Assembly: GCA_964536015.1 (NCBI GenBank)
Contig: CAZHVS010000001.1
Location: 62,001 to 126,000 of the forward strand
Direction of reading: 5' to 3'
From: CAZHVS01 sp964536015
GTDB taxonomy: Bacteria > Bacteroidota > Ignavibacteria > Ignavibacteriales > Ignavibacteriaceae
DNA length: 64,000 nucleotides
The translations under genes and the position numbers were made by a program. Each line of letters starts with the position of its first letter. Positions within the stretch are counted from its first letter, which is position 1. The notes beneath the pieces are model-generated. The model saw only the letters and a program-made list of their open reading frames with translations. It made no database searches and was not told the origin of the DNA. This document shows positions 36,990 to 46,185 of the stretch, in pieces.

Positions 36990-39296
36990 ATGATTGACCT
37001 AAAAAAAATAAGTGTAAGCTGTTTAGCAATTTTTGTCTTAAATTTTGCTGTTATATCTCAAACATCTTTAATTGATAGTTTAAAAAATTCTATCAATTCA
37101 AGTGAAGGTACTTCTAAAGTTGACTTATTGAATAAGCTCGCATTAGCATACAAGTCTAGCCAATTATCGGAACGACAAAAAACTATTGAACAAGCATTAA
37201 ACTTAGCAACAAAGCTTAATTACAAAAAGGGCATTGCTGAAGCTCAAAAAAATTATGGGAAGTATTACATGGATTCCCGGCAATATGAGCTCGCAGGTTT
37301 TTTCTTAAATCAGTCATTGTATCTTTTTTCTGAAATAAAAGACTCATTAAAACTTAGTGATGTAATCCATTACATTGGAGATCTTTATGAAAAAACCGGC
37401 AGAAATGACAGTGCTTTAATCTTTTTTGAAAAAGGTTTAAAGATTAGAAAAAACTTAAATGATAGTGTGAAAATTGCAGCGAGCCTAATTGGAATAGGTT
37501 TGCAGTATTGGAATAGAGGGAAATTCAGTGAATCCATAAAATATTTCAATGAAGCTCTTGAAATCAGAAAGAAATTAAATTTAAGGGAAGCAATTGCCGG
37601 AGCTTTAAACGCTCTTGGCTCGGCTTATTGGAAATTAGGGAAATATTACAAAGCAATGGAATATTTCCAGGAATCTTATCCAATTAGAGAAGAAACTAAT
37701 GACAGCATTGGGAAAATAATTTCGTGGAATAATATAGGCACTATTTATTTAAAATTAGGATATCTTGATAAAGCCGAAACTTATTTTTTACAGGGACTAG
37801 ATTATTCAAAAAGTTGTAATTATGATTTTGGATTAGCATACTCCTTGTACAACTTTGGTTTATTAAATCTTGATAAACCGGATTACGATAAAGCTCTGAA
37901 TTATTTTTTCAAATCGAATGAAATAGCTAAAGAATTATTAAACCAGAATCTTCGGATTTTAATATTAAATTATATCGGTTTTATATACGAGAAAAAAGGA
38001 GACTTTGCAAAAGCGTTGAATAATTATAATCAGGGTGTAGCTCTTGCAAAAAAAAGTTTCGATAAATACTCCGAAGCTATTTTGCTTCAAGGTCTTGCAA
38101 GAATCTATATTGAGAAAAAGGATTTTCAAAAAGCACTGCAATGTATAAATACAAGCCAGGAATTTGCCACTTCAGAAAATATTCTTGACCTTATGAAAGA
38201 TAACTATCATTTGCTTTACGAAGTAAATAACAAAACGAATAATAGAGTTCAAGCACTTGAGTATCATAAGTTATATGCTGATTTACAGGATTCATTATAT
38301 AATGTGGCACTTGGTAATAATCTCGGCAATATGATTATTAAATTTGAAATTGCAAAAACTGAAACAGAAAAACAATTGCTTGAAAAAGAAAACCGGCTAA
38401 TAGAACAGGATAAAAATTTTCAGGTTACTCTTCGGAATTTTTTTATTGCTATTGCAATATTAGTTTTAGTCCTGCTTGTCGTTTTGTTTTACATTTATAG
38501 GTATAGAACCAAATCTTCTAAAAGAATTGAAGAACAAAAAATTAATCTTGAAAAATTAAATGAACAGCTTAATGAACAGAATGTTCAATTAAAAGAATTG
38601 AATACTGCAAAAGATAAATTATTTAGCATAATTGCGCATGATTTGAAAAGTCCATTTCATTCGTTGCTTGCATTTTCACAGATATTGAATGATGAACTAG
38701 ATACACTTAGTAATGAAGAGATAAAACAATTTTCATCTGCAATACACGACTCCGGTATGAAAATGTTAAATCTTGTTGAGAACTTATTGAATTGGGCAAG
38801 AAGCCAGCTGCAACGAATTCACGTGAACTTCGAAGAATTTAGTCTAAATGAAGTTATGAACGAAGCAGTAAATATTTATTCAAAAATTGCAAGAGCTAAA
38901 CAGATTGAATTAATAAATTATACTGAAAATAATTATAAAATTTTTGCTGATAAAAATATGGTTGATTCAGTAATAAGAAATTTGATTTCAAACGCTATTA
39001 AATTCAGTGATAGAGGAAGTAAAGTTGAGATTGAAACTAAAGATACTAATGACCAGATTGAGATTGCTGTAAAAGATCATGGTGTCGGAATGAATGATGA
39101 CATGAAAAATAATCTCTTTAAGTCAGGCCAAAGCATTTCTTCAAGAGGCACTGAAAAAGAATCTGGAACAGGATTAGGACTTCAAATATGTAAAGACTTT
39201 ATTGAGAAAAATAATGGTATTATTTCTGTTGAAAGTCAGGTTGGAGTGGGAAGTACTTTTATAATTAAACTTCCTAAAACTTACTCAAAAAGTTAA
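36990..39296 (+). CDS. TPR-containing sensor histidine kinase
   Basis: Protein of 768 residues. A signal peptide is followed by a periplasmic region of about ten tetratricopeptide repeats (about 30-440), then a coiled segment, one membrane helix (FFIAIAILVLVLLVVLFYIY, near 490), a cytoplasmic coiled coil (about 510-540), HisKA with His550 in FSIIAHDLKSPF, and HATPase with N-box VIRNLISNAIKF and G-box GTGLGLQICKD. The sensor domain suggests protein-protein or peptide sensing in the periplasm. No response regulator is adjacent, so the partner is unknown. It precedes the OPT peptide transporter, but a regulatory link is unproven. Confidence 0.9.
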   Translation: MIDLKKISVSCLAIFVLNFAVISQTSLIDSLKNSINSSEGTSKVDLLNKLALAYKSSQLSERQKTIEQALNLATKLNYKKGIAEAQKNYGKYYMDSRQYELAGFFLNQSLYLFSEIKDSLKLSDVIHYIGDLYEKTGRNDSALIFFEKGLKIRKNLNDSVKIAASLIGIGLQYWNRGKFSESIKYFNEALEIRKKLNLREAIAGALNALGSAYWKLGKYYKAMEYFQESYPIREETNDSIGKIISWNNIGTIYLKLGYLDKAETYFLQGLDYSKSCNYDFGLAYSLYNFGLLNLDKPDYDKALNYFFKSNEIAKELLNQNLRILILNYIGFIYEKKGDFAKALNNYNQGVALAKKSFDKYSEAILLQGLARIYIEKKDFQKALQCINTSQEFATSENILDLMKDNYHLLYEVNNKTNNRVQALEYHKLYADLQDSLYNVALGNNLGNMIIKFEIAKTETEKQLLEKENRLIEQDKNFQVTLRNFFIAIAILVLVLLVVLFYIYRYRTKSSKRIEEQKINLEKLNEQLNEQNVQLKELNTAKDKLFSIIAHDLKSPFHSLLAFSQILNDELDTLSNEEIKQFSSAIHDSGMKMLNLVENLLNWARSQLQRIHVNFEEFSLNEVMNEAVNIYSKIARAKQIELINYTENNYKIFADKNMVDSVIRNLISNAIKFSDRGSKVEIETKDTNDQIEIAVKDHGVGMNDDMKNNLFKSGQSISSRGTEKESGTGLGLQICKDFIEKNNGIISVESQVGVGSTFIIKLPKTYSKS

Positions 39297-39380
39297 CTTT
39301 CAATCTCTTGTTATCAAATCATTATTAACTCTTATATAAAAATAAACAACAAAATTTTCCTGACTTTTTGCAAAAAACTT

Positions 39381-39412
39381 TTTGAATACGAGGTACAACT
39401 TCTTTATATTTC
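39381..39412 (+). promoter_or_regulatory. Promoter candidate for the OPT transporter
   Basis: TTTG (39381-39384), 20 bases, then TATATTTC (39405-39412), one mismatch from TAnnTTTG. It lies about 78 bases before the start codon at 39490. Confidence 0.4.
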
Positions 39413-39489
39413 TGCCCAAATTAAATAATTTTTTTAATATTGCTAAAAATTAAAAACAATTCAATTTTTCTCATCAATTAGGAGATAAA

Positions 39490-41520
39490 ATGTCCGAAGA
39501 AAAAAAATTTATCCCTTTTGTTTCACCTAATACAGATATGAAAGAATTCACTGTACGTGCTTTAATAATAGGACTTGTGATGTCTGTAATACTTGGTGCT
39601 GCAAACGCATACCTGGGACTTAAAGCTGGTATGACGATAGCTGCTACTTATCCGGCTGCTGTTATTGGAATGGCAATTTTAAGAGTATTCAAAGGAACAA
39701 TCCTTGAAGAAAATTTTGCCCGTACTGTTGGTTCTATCGGTGAATCAGTTGCCGCCGGAGCAATTTTTACAATTCCAGCATTTTTAATTGCAGGTGTCTG
39801 GACTGAATTTAATACTACACAACATTACTTAGAAGCCACAGCAATAATGTTTGTTGGTGGCGTAGTAGGTATTTTATTTGTTACAATTCTGCGCCGTGTA
39901 ATGGTAGAAGATAGAGACCTTCCTTTTCCGGAATCCGTTGCTGCTGCTGAAATTCATAAAGCTGGTCAACGTGGTGGAAGTGGAGCTAAATATTTATTTA
40001 TTGCGATGGGTCTTGGTGCATTAATCCAGATTTTGAAACAAATTCAGTTCTTTGCAGCAAGCTGGGAAAAATTTATTATGTTTGCTAAAAAGACGATTAC
40101 CTTTGGAAGTACAAAAGCTTCTGTTGAAACAGGCGGCGGTGCTTTGTTAAGTACTCCTGGTGTTAGTCCTGCTTATATGGGAGTTGGTTACATTATTGGA
40201 CCAAACCTTGCCGCTCTGAACTTTACTGGCGGTTTATTAGCATGGGGATTGTTTGTTCCTTTACTTTTATATTTCTTAGGACCTGAATTAGTTGCCTCTT
40301 TTACAGCTGCAAACCCTGGCGTTGAATTAACCGATGATACTTGGATTACATTTGCAAACCAGGTTTGGAGGAATATTGTGCGTCCTGTTGCAATTGGTGG
40401 AATGTTGATGTCTGCAGCTTTCACTTTATACAGGATGCGTAAGAGTCTTGGTGCTGGTTTAAGCCGTGCTGTTGGTGATGTTAAAAAAGCTGCAAGCGGA
40501 AGCTCTGCAAATGTTGATAGAACTGAAAAAGATATGAACTTTAAATGGGTCTTTCTTGGAATTGGTGCCGCAGCTATTGCTACATTTTTTATCTACAACT
40601 ATTTTGCGAAAGACGTTGGAGCTGCATTAACTGCTACAGTTGTAATGATAATAGCAGGATTTTTCTTCGCCGCTGTTTCGGGTTATCTGGTTGGTTTGAT
40701 TGGTTCATCCAATAACCCTATAAGTGGATTGACAATTTCTACTCTTGTTGTAGCTGCATTGTTAATGGTTGCACTTGGCATAAAGAGCGAAAATGGTGTA
40801 CCTGCAGTCCTTGGTGTTGCTGCTGTAATTTGTGTTGCTGCCGCAGTAGCTGGTGAAATGTTACAGGATCTTAAAGTAGGTCATATACTCGGCGGTACTC
40901 CGTGGAAAATGCAGATTGGTGACTTATTTGGAATTTTATTGGCATCTGCTGTTATGTTCTTCCCGTTATTGATTTTACATCAGGGAGATATTAACACTGG
41001 TGGAACCGGCCTTGGTGGGAAAGCTTATCCAGCTCCACAAGCTAGTTTGATGGCTATAATGTCAAAAGGTATTGTTGGTGGTGATATGGCATGGCCATTG
41101 ATTATCGTTGGTATTTTAATGGCTATTGGATTAATTCTTGTAAAAGTGAAAAGTCCAATGCTTGTTTGCGTTGGAATGTATCTTCCACTTGAAACTTCTT
41201 TCGCTATCTTTATTGGTGGATTAATAAAAGGCATTCTGGATAAAATGTCAGAAAAGAAAAATCATAATGCTGCACAAAAAGCAAGAATGGAGAACAACGG
41301 AGTATTACTTGCATCAGGCTTGATCGCAGGCGAAGCACTGGTTGGATTGATTTTCGCATTCTTTGCAGTAGTTGAATGGAAAACTCCTATCATTTTTGCT
41401 AATCCAAGTTTTCTTGTAAGCTTACTTGTTTTCGTTGTGGTTGGTTATCTACTGGTAAAAGTACCGTTGAATAATGCTGGTAGTCCTGATGAACCAGCAC
41501 CTCCAAGTGCATTGTTTTAA
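39490..41520 (+). CDS. OPT-family oligopeptide transporter
   Basis: Integral membrane protein of 676 residues with about 15 helices. N-terminal ALIIGLVMSVILGAANAYLGLKAGMTIAATYPAAVIG and internal GSSNNPISGLTISTL are hallmarks of the oligopeptide transporter family, here the bacterial type with SESVAAGAIFTIP near 80. These carriers import peptides with protons. It is preceded by a clear SD (AGGAGATAAA). The neighbouring dipeptidase and M29 aminopeptidase support a peptide substrate over the metal chelates taken by YSL-type members. A strong hairpin follows the stop. Confidence 0.9.
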   Translation: MSEEKKFIPFVSPNTDMKEFTVRALIIGLVMSVILGAANAYLGLKAGMTIAATYPAAVIGMAILRVFKGTILEENFARTVGSIGESVAAGAIFTIPAFLIAGVWTEFNTTQHYLEATAIMFVGGVVGILFVTILRRVMVEDRDLPFPESVAAAEIHKAGQRGGSGAKYLFIAMGLGALIQILKQIQFFAASWEKFIMFAKKTITFGSTKASVETGGGALLSTPGVSPAYMGVGYIIGPNLAALNFTGGLLAWGLFVPLLLYFLGPELVASFTAANPGVELTDDTWITFANQVWRNIVRPVAIGGMLMSAAFTLYRMRKSLGAGLSRAVGDVKKAASGSSANVDRTEKDMNFKWVFLGIGAAAIATFFIYNYFAKDVGAALTATVVMIIAGFFFAAVSGYLVGLIGSSNNPISGLTISTLVVAALLMVALGIKSENGVPAVLGVAAVICVAAAVAGEMLQDLKVGHILGGTPWKMQIGDLFGILLASAVMFFPLLILHQGDINTGGTGLGGKAYPAPQASLMAIMSKGIVGGDMAWPLIIVGILMAIGLILVKVKSPMLVCVGMYLPLETSFAIFIGGLIKGILDKMSEKKNHNAAQKARMENNGVLLASGLIAGEALVGLIFAFFAVVEWKTPIIFANPSFLVSLLVFVVVGYLLVKVPLNNAGSPDEPAPPSALF

Positions 41521-41539
41521 TTAAAATTTAGATTTAAGG

Positions 41540-41570
41540 AAATGGAAGATATAAAACATATCTTCCATTT
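41540..41570 (+). terminator. Perfect 13-bp hairpin after the OPT gene
   Basis: AAATGGAAGATAT (41540-41552) and ATATCTTCCATTT (41558-41570) are perfect inverted copies with a 5-base AAAAC loop. A terminator role is likely from its place 20 bases after the stop, although no long T-run follows. It includes the ATG at 41542, which is therefore unlikely to be a real start. Confidence 0.65.
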
Positions 41571-41583
41571 CGGCTATTTGTTG

Positions 41584-41937
41584 ATGACAAAAAATAATAA
41601 AAAACTTAATTACCTTAAATTAACACCGTTTAGAATTTATGATCACGAAATAGATTCAAATGGAATAGTTAATGTCTTAATTCCCAGATTTACAAATAAA
41701 TTCCTAGTACAATTTCTAGTTCCACGTTTAAAGACTCCAAATATTAAAATTAAACTTGATGAATTTGGTTCAGAGTCTTGGCTTCAAATTGATGGAGAAA
41801 AAAAAGTGGAAGAAATTGCACAAAATCTTTTTCTTAAATTTGGTGAAAAAATTAACCCGGTTGAAGAAAGGCTTACAAAGTTTTTTACACAACTTTATAA
41901 TTATAAGTTTATTTCATTTAAAGAATTAATAAATTAA
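41584..41937 (+). CDS. PqqD-like peptide-chaperone-fold protein
   Basis: Protein of 117 residues, taken from the ATG at 41584 since the upstream ATG at 41542 is inside a perfect hairpin. Neither start has a proper SD. The C-terminal two thirds fit the PqqD fold: strands around IKIKLDEFGSESWLQIDG, then helices EEIAQNLFLKFG and VEERLTKFFTQLYNYKFI. PqqD proteins present ribosomally made precursor peptides to radical-SAM enzymes, but no radical-SAM gene or precursor is in the window. A free-standing role is unknown. pepD follows after 12 bases. Confidence 0.6.
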   Translation: MTKNNKKLNYLKLTPFRIYDHEIDSNGIVNVLIPRFTNKFLVQFLVPRLKTPNIKIKLDEFGSESWLQIDGEKKVEEIAQNLFLKFGEKINPVEERLTKFFTQLYNYKFISFKELIN

Positions 41938-41949
41938 AGGAGAATTAGA

Positions 41950-43410
41950 ATGGGTAAAATTTTAGGACATTTGAAACCCGAATTAGTATGGAAATATTTT
42001 GAAGCAATTTGTAATTATCCTAGACCTTCTAAAAAAGAAGAAAAGGTGGCAGAATACATTGTCTCGGTTGGAAAAGAACTTGGGTTAGAGACACTCAAGG
42101 ATAATTTTGGAAATATTATTATCAGAAAACCTGCTACTAAAGGAAAAGAAAATCTTAAAACTGTCGTTTTACAGGGTCACATTGATATGGTTTGCGAAAA
42201 GAACAGAGATGTAGAATTGGATTTTGATAAAGACCCAATTCAACCTTATATTGATGGCGATTGGGTTAAGGCTAAAGGTACAACTCTTGGCGCTGATAAT
42301 GGAATTGGTGTGGCGGCTGCACTTGCTGTGCTTGAAGATAATACTATTGAGCACGGACCTATTGAATGCTTATTTACACTTGATGAAGAAACAGGTTTAA
42401 CCGGTGCTTCAAGTTTAGATCCTAAGATTCTTAGAGGTGATATTCTTCTTAACCTTGATTCAGAAGAATTAGGAGTGTTCTTTATTGGTTGTTCGGGTGG
42501 GAAAAATACTGCTGCTAAGTTTAAATTTACTCCAGAAGATGTTCCTTTCGGTTTTGTCTCTTTTGAAATTAAAGTTTCTGGTTTAAAAGGTGGACATAGT
42601 GGACTTGAAATACATCAGGGGCTTGGAAACGCAATTAAAATTCTTGCAAGATTGTTATGGAATGTTACCAAACAATTTGGTGTAAGACTTGCAAAAATTG
42701 AAGGTGGCAATAAGCATAATGCCATTCCAAGAGAAGCTTTTGCAATAGTAGTTATACCTGAAGCTAATAAAGATACCTTTTTAAAGTATGTGAACAATTA
42801 TAACAGAATTGTAAAAGATGAAAATGCTACTATAGATCCTGGACTATCTGTGACAGTAGAAAATATTGAAAAACCTATAAAAGTAATGGATACAAAAACT
42901 GAAATGAAATTACTCTGTGCATTGTATGCTGTTCCTCACGGTGTACTAAAAATGTCGCCAGATATTGCTGGTCTTGTTGAAACTTCTACAAATTTGGCAA
43001 CAATAGCAACTGAAGGTAATGAAATTAGTATTGTTACAAGTCAGAGAAGTTCAGTCGCTTCTGAAAATCAGGATGCGGTTGATATGGTTACATCAGTATT
43101 CCATCTGGCTGGTGCAGAAGTTAGTACAGGTGATGGTTATCCAGGTTGGAAGCCAAATGTTAAATCTGAAATTCTTGCTGTAGCTAAAAAAGTCTATAAA
43201 GAGCAATTTGGTATTGAACCTCTTGTAAAAGCAATTCATGCAGGATTAGAATGTGGAATAATTAGTGAAAAATATCCTAAGATGGATATGATCTCTTTTG
43301 GGCCGACAATGTTTGGTGTTCATTCACCGGATGAAAAATTAAATATTCCTTCTGTTCAACCATTTTATGAACAGTTAGTTAATATACTGAAAAATATTCC
43401 AGTTAAATAA
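41950..43410 (+). CDS. pepD: Aminoacyl-histidine dipeptidase (peptidase D)
   Basis: Zinc dipeptidase of the M20 family, 486 residues, the size of E. coli PepD. Metal ligands are visible in VLQGHIDMVCEK (His), GADNGIGVAAALAV (Asp), LDEETGLTGA (catalytic and bridging Glu), and HAGLECGII near the end. The dimerisation (lid) domain holds GGHSGLEIHQG. It cleaves dipeptides such as carnosine-like Xaa-His in the cytosol. The start has an ideal SD (AAAGGAG nine bases upstream). Its location after a peptide transporter fits peptide catabolism. Confidence 0.93.
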   Translation: MGKILGHLKPELVWKYFEAICNYPRPSKKEEKVAEYIVSVGKELGLETLKDNFGNIIIRKPATKGKENLKTVVLQGHIDMVCEKNRDVELDFDKDPIQPYIDGDWVKAKGTTLGADNGIGVAAALAVLEDNTIEHGPIECLFTLDEETGLTGASSLDPKILRGDILLNLDSEELGVFFIGCSGGKNTAAKFKFTPEDVPFGFVSFEIKVSGLKGGHSGLEIHQGLGNAIKILARLLWNVTKQFGVRLAKIEGGNKHNAIPREAFAIVVIPEANKDTFLKYVNNYNRIVKDENATIDPGLSVTVENIEKPIKVMDTKTEMKLLCALYAVPHGVLKMSPDIAGLVETSTNLATIATEGNEISIVTSQRSSVASENQDAVDMVTSVFHLAGAEVSTGDGYPGWKPNVKSEILAVAKKVYKEQFGIEPLVKAIHAGLECGIISEKYPKMDMISFGPTMFGVHSPDEKLNIPSVQPFYEQLVNILKNIPVK

Positions 43411-43417
43411 TTTATTA

Positions 43418-43491
43418 AATGCTGTCTGAACATTAGCATATTGTCTTTTTAAGAATGACATTTTTAATATTGATTTTGTTTGGACAGCATT
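43418..43491 (+). other. Long-arm inverted repeat, possible structured RNA
   Basis: The 15-base arms 43418-43432 and 43477-43491 pair throughout as RNA, 13 Watson-Crick and two G-U pairs. The 44-base loop is AT-rich with a smaller TGTC/GACA stem, and T-rich sequence follows. It lies between pepD and the lipoprotein gene. It could be an unusually long-looped terminator or a structured leader of the lipoprotein mRNA. Confidence 0.4.
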
Positions 43492-43502
43492 ATTTTAATT
43501 TT

Positions 43503-43847
43503 ATGAAAAAACAAATATATCGTATCATTTTTATTATAGTATTAATATTTTTTGTCTCAGGTTGTTATACCAGAGATATGGTTTTTCCTGAAAATCATAG
43601 TGGGTTAAAAAAGATAACTCACCTTAAAACTAAAGACAATCTTGAGTATAAGTTTACAGATGATTCTTTAAGCTCTGCTTCACTTGAAAAAGATGGTGTT
43701 TTAATTAAAAGAAAATTTGGTGGACAGAAATTTCTCTCATATAATGAAATAGAAACTGCAGAGTATGAAAGTATGAATATCCCTCTTACTCTTTTATATA
43801 TTGTTTCGTTAGGTGGAATTTACTTTCTTGTTCAAAAAAGAGAATAA
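43503..43847 (+). CDS. Small lipoprotein with C-terminal membrane segment
   Basis: Protein of 114 residues from the ATG at 43503, which leads straight into a lipoprotein signal with lipobox FVSGC (Cys20). A longer frame from 43455 starts inside the inverted repeat. The short mature part ends in a hydrophobic helix (LTLLYIVSLGGIYFLV) and a positively charged tail. Family not recognised. It is followed 20 bases later by the MFS gene. Confidence 0.65.
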   Translation: MKKQIYRIIFIIVLIFFVSGCYTRDMVFPENHSGLKKITHLKTKDNLEYKFTDDSLSSASLEKDGVLIKRKFGGQKFLSYNEIETAEYESMNIPLTLLYIVSLGGIYFLVQKRE

Positions 43848-43867
43848 CTAATTAATCTTGTTGAAAT

Positions 43868-45211
43868 ATGACTACCTCTTCTAAACAGCCGACTACCTTT
43901 TTACGCTGGTTAATATGGTTTTTAATCAGCTTTGCAATGTTTGGCAACTATTATATTTATGATAGTATAAGTCCTCTTGCAGACCTTCTTAAAACACAAT
44001 TAAATTTTTCAGATTCACAAATTGGCTGGCTGAACGCCATTTACAGCTTTCCTAACATTTTGATGGTCTTAGTTGGTGGAATTATAATTGATAAAATCGG
44101 CACAAGAATTTCAGTTGTGATTTTTACAATATTAATTATGCTTGGTGCTGTCGTTACTGCAATTACAGGCAATTTCTATATGATGGTTGCTGGCAGATTA
44201 ATTTTTGGTCTTGGCGCTGAATCAATGATAGTTGCTATCACCACTATTATTGCCAGATGGTTTAAAGGAAAAGAATTATCATTTGCATTTGGACTCAACC
44301 TTACTATCGCACGACTTGGATCATTTTTAGCTCTCAATTCTCCAACCTGGGGGAAAAGTCTCTACAATCACTGGCAATCACCTTTATGGATTACAGTTGG
44401 GGCGGGTGTGTTTGCAGTTGTAATGATTATCATTTACTACTTTTCAGATCTGTTTGCCTCTAAAAAATACGATATGCCAAAAGAAGGCAACCAGGATAAA
44501 ATTGAATTCTCTGAAATATTCAGATTCGGTAGCTCTTTCTGGTTTATTACTTTGTTGTGTGTAACATTTTATTCTGCAATGTTTCCTTTTCAGACTTTTG
44601 CTATTAAATTTTTTCAGGAAGCACATGGCACTTCAAGAGAGGTGGGTGGAAATTTATCAAGTATGCTTACTCTTGCAGCGATGATATTCACTCCTTTATT
44701 TGGATTGCTATCGGATAAGATTGGGAAACGTTCTTACTTAATGATGTTTGGTTCATTACTTATTATTCCTGTTTATTTAATGATGGCATATAAGGTTGGA
44801 AGACCTGCCGTTATGAATCCTTCTGATTATGTTAACATTAGTTTATCATGGTTTGATATCAATGCTGAAATTCCGATTTATCTTTTAATTCCCATGGGAA
44901 TGATGGGAATTGCTTTTTCGTTAGTTCCTGCAGTTATGTGGCCTTCTGTTGCTCTTGTTGTAGAAGAAAAAAAACTTGGAACAGCTTATGGCTTAATGAC
45001 AATGATTCAGAATATTGGATTATTTGGGTTTAATATTATCATTGGCTGGTCAAATGACATTTCCGGCGCAAGTATTTCTAACCCAAATGGTTATAACCTT
45101 GGAATGTGGATTTTCTCAACCCTTGGATTTTTTGGATTGTTGTTTGCCTTCTTTCTTAAGAGAAGTCAGAAGAATTCAATAAGTCTTGATAATCCAATGA
45201 GAAAAGATTAA
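43868..45211 (+). CDS. MFS transporter, MFSD1-like
   Basis: Major-facilitator transporter of 447 residues and about 12 helices. Motif A-like GGIIIDKIGTR follows the second helix, GLGAESMIVAITTIIARWFKGKELSFAFGLNL lies near residue 120, and GLLSDKIGKRS begins the second half. The ARWFKGKELSFAFG segment recalls the MFSD1 branch, whose animal members transport dipeptides; this link is from memory and not verified. Its place between a dipeptidase and an aminopeptidase agrees with a peptide or amino acid substrate. Confidence 0.78.
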   Translation: MTTSSKQPTTFLRWLIWFLISFAMFGNYYIYDSISPLADLLKTQLNFSDSQIGWLNAIYSFPNILMVLVGGIIIDKIGTRISVVIFTILIMLGAVVTAITGNFYMMVAGRLIFGLGAESMIVAITTIIARWFKGKELSFAFGLNLTIARLGSFLALNSPTWGKSLYNHWQSPLWITVGAGVFAVVMIIIYYFSDLFASKKYDMPKEGNQDKIEFSEIFRFGSSFWFITLLCVTFYSAMFPFQTFAIKFFQEAHGTSREVGGNLSSMLTLAAMIFTPLFGLLSDKIGKRSYLMMFGSLLIIPVYLMMAYKVGRPAVMNPSDYVNISLSWFDINAEIPIYLLIPMGMMGIAFSLVPAVMWPSVALVVEEKKLGTAYGLMTMIQNIGLFGFNIIIGWSNDISGASISNPNGYNLGMWIFSTLGFFGLLFAFFLKRSQKNSISLDNPMRKD

Positions 45212-45245
45212 CCAATAATTAAAAAAATATTCCATTTTATTCATT

Positions 45246-45268
45246 AGTCTTCAATTTTAGAGAAGACT
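45246..45268 (+). terminator. Hairpin after the MFS gene
   Basis: AGTCTTC (45246-45252) pairs with GAAGACT (45262-45268) across a 9-base loop, 35 bases after the MFS stop codon. There is no T-run, so it may be a weak or Rho-assisted terminator. Confidence 0.4.
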
Positions 45269-45388
45269 CAATTGCTGATTTGTTTGCCTTCATTTAAATA
45301 ATTTCAGAATATAATTTTTTTTTGTAACTTGAAACAAAGAATTTTTCTATAAGTAAAACAATCATCAATTAATTTAATAAGGAAAAAA

Positions 45389-46171
45389 ATGAAAAGAAGA
45401 ATCTTACTAATGCTTATGACTATTACTCTGTTATGGAATATCCCTTCCGCCGCTCAAACCTGTTGCGGCGCTGAGTATTGTGTAGGATTAGTGCTTTATT
45501 CTGGAGTGTTTGGTGGTTATGGAATTCAACAATATTCTGCTGAAGGCTTAAACGATTACATAAAGTACTATAATAATAAAAGAACAGCAACCCTTACAAA
45601 AAAAATGGATGAATTTGGGCTTGCTAAAGGATACTCTATCGGTGGCAAGTTTTTCCAATATGAAATATCACGCCTCCTTTTTTCAATGAAATTCATTTTT
45701 TCTAAAATGAATGAAATGAACTATGCCACTGCAAGTACAGGAAAGCGTGAATATGATTTAACACTTACAACCTGGGGATTTGGAATGGGTTTTTCTAAAG
45801 TTCTTAACAGACATTTTGATTATAAGATTGCTGATATATATATGACTTTTAACAATGCAAAATTTATTAATAGATTCAAATCCAATACAAATAGTAGCCT
45901 TAATACTGAGCAGGAATTAAAAAACTCAGAAGCAGCAATTGGCGGTATGATTACAACTGGAATTGTTTACTATCCACTTCCACCTTTTATTAGTTTTGAA
46001 TTGAATGCAGGTTATTCATATTTCTCAATTGGTGAAATGGAATTCTCTAATGGTTATACAAAACTTGCGAAGAATGAAGACTCAAACGTTGCTATGGATA
46101 ATTTTGCTTCAGGTGGTGGATTTTTTGCCAATCTTATGTTACAGATTGCAATTCCATTTGATAAATTTTAG
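45389..46171 (+). CDS. Secreted barrel-like hypothetical protein (tandem paralog 1)
   Basis: Protein of 260 residues with a signal peptide (LLMLMTITLLWNIPSAAQ). Two cysteines follow directly (TCCGAEYC). The mature part has short alternating strands with glycine and aromatic residues (LTTWGFGMGFSKVLN, then ISFELNAGYSYFSIG) and ends in hydrophobic IAIPFDKF, consistent with a small outer membrane beta-barrel. It shares the segment GGYGIQQYSAEGLNDYIKYY with SAGYEFQRYEATGLNNWLKNY of the next gene, showing common descent. It has the SD AAGGAAA and a function I do not recognise. Confidence 0.7.
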   Translation: MKRRILLMLMTITLLWNIPSAAQTCCGAEYCVGLVLYSGVFGGYGIQQYSAEGLNDYIKYYNNKRTATLTKKMDEFGLAKGYSIGGKFFQYEISRLLFSMKFIFSKMNEMNYATASTGKREYDLTLTTWGFGMGFSKVLNRHFDYKIADIYMTFNNAKFINRFKSNTNSSLNTEQELKNSEAAIGGMITTGIVYYPLPPFISFELNAGYSYFSIGEMEFSNGYTKLAKNEDSNVAMDNFASGGGFFANLMLQIAIPFDKF

Positions 46172-46185
46172 TCGATTAATTCAAC

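Noticed and set aside
41542..41583. Upstream ATG as start of the PqqD-like protein
   Set aside because: It lies inside a perfect 13-bp hairpin and its AAGGAA is too close to serve as SD.
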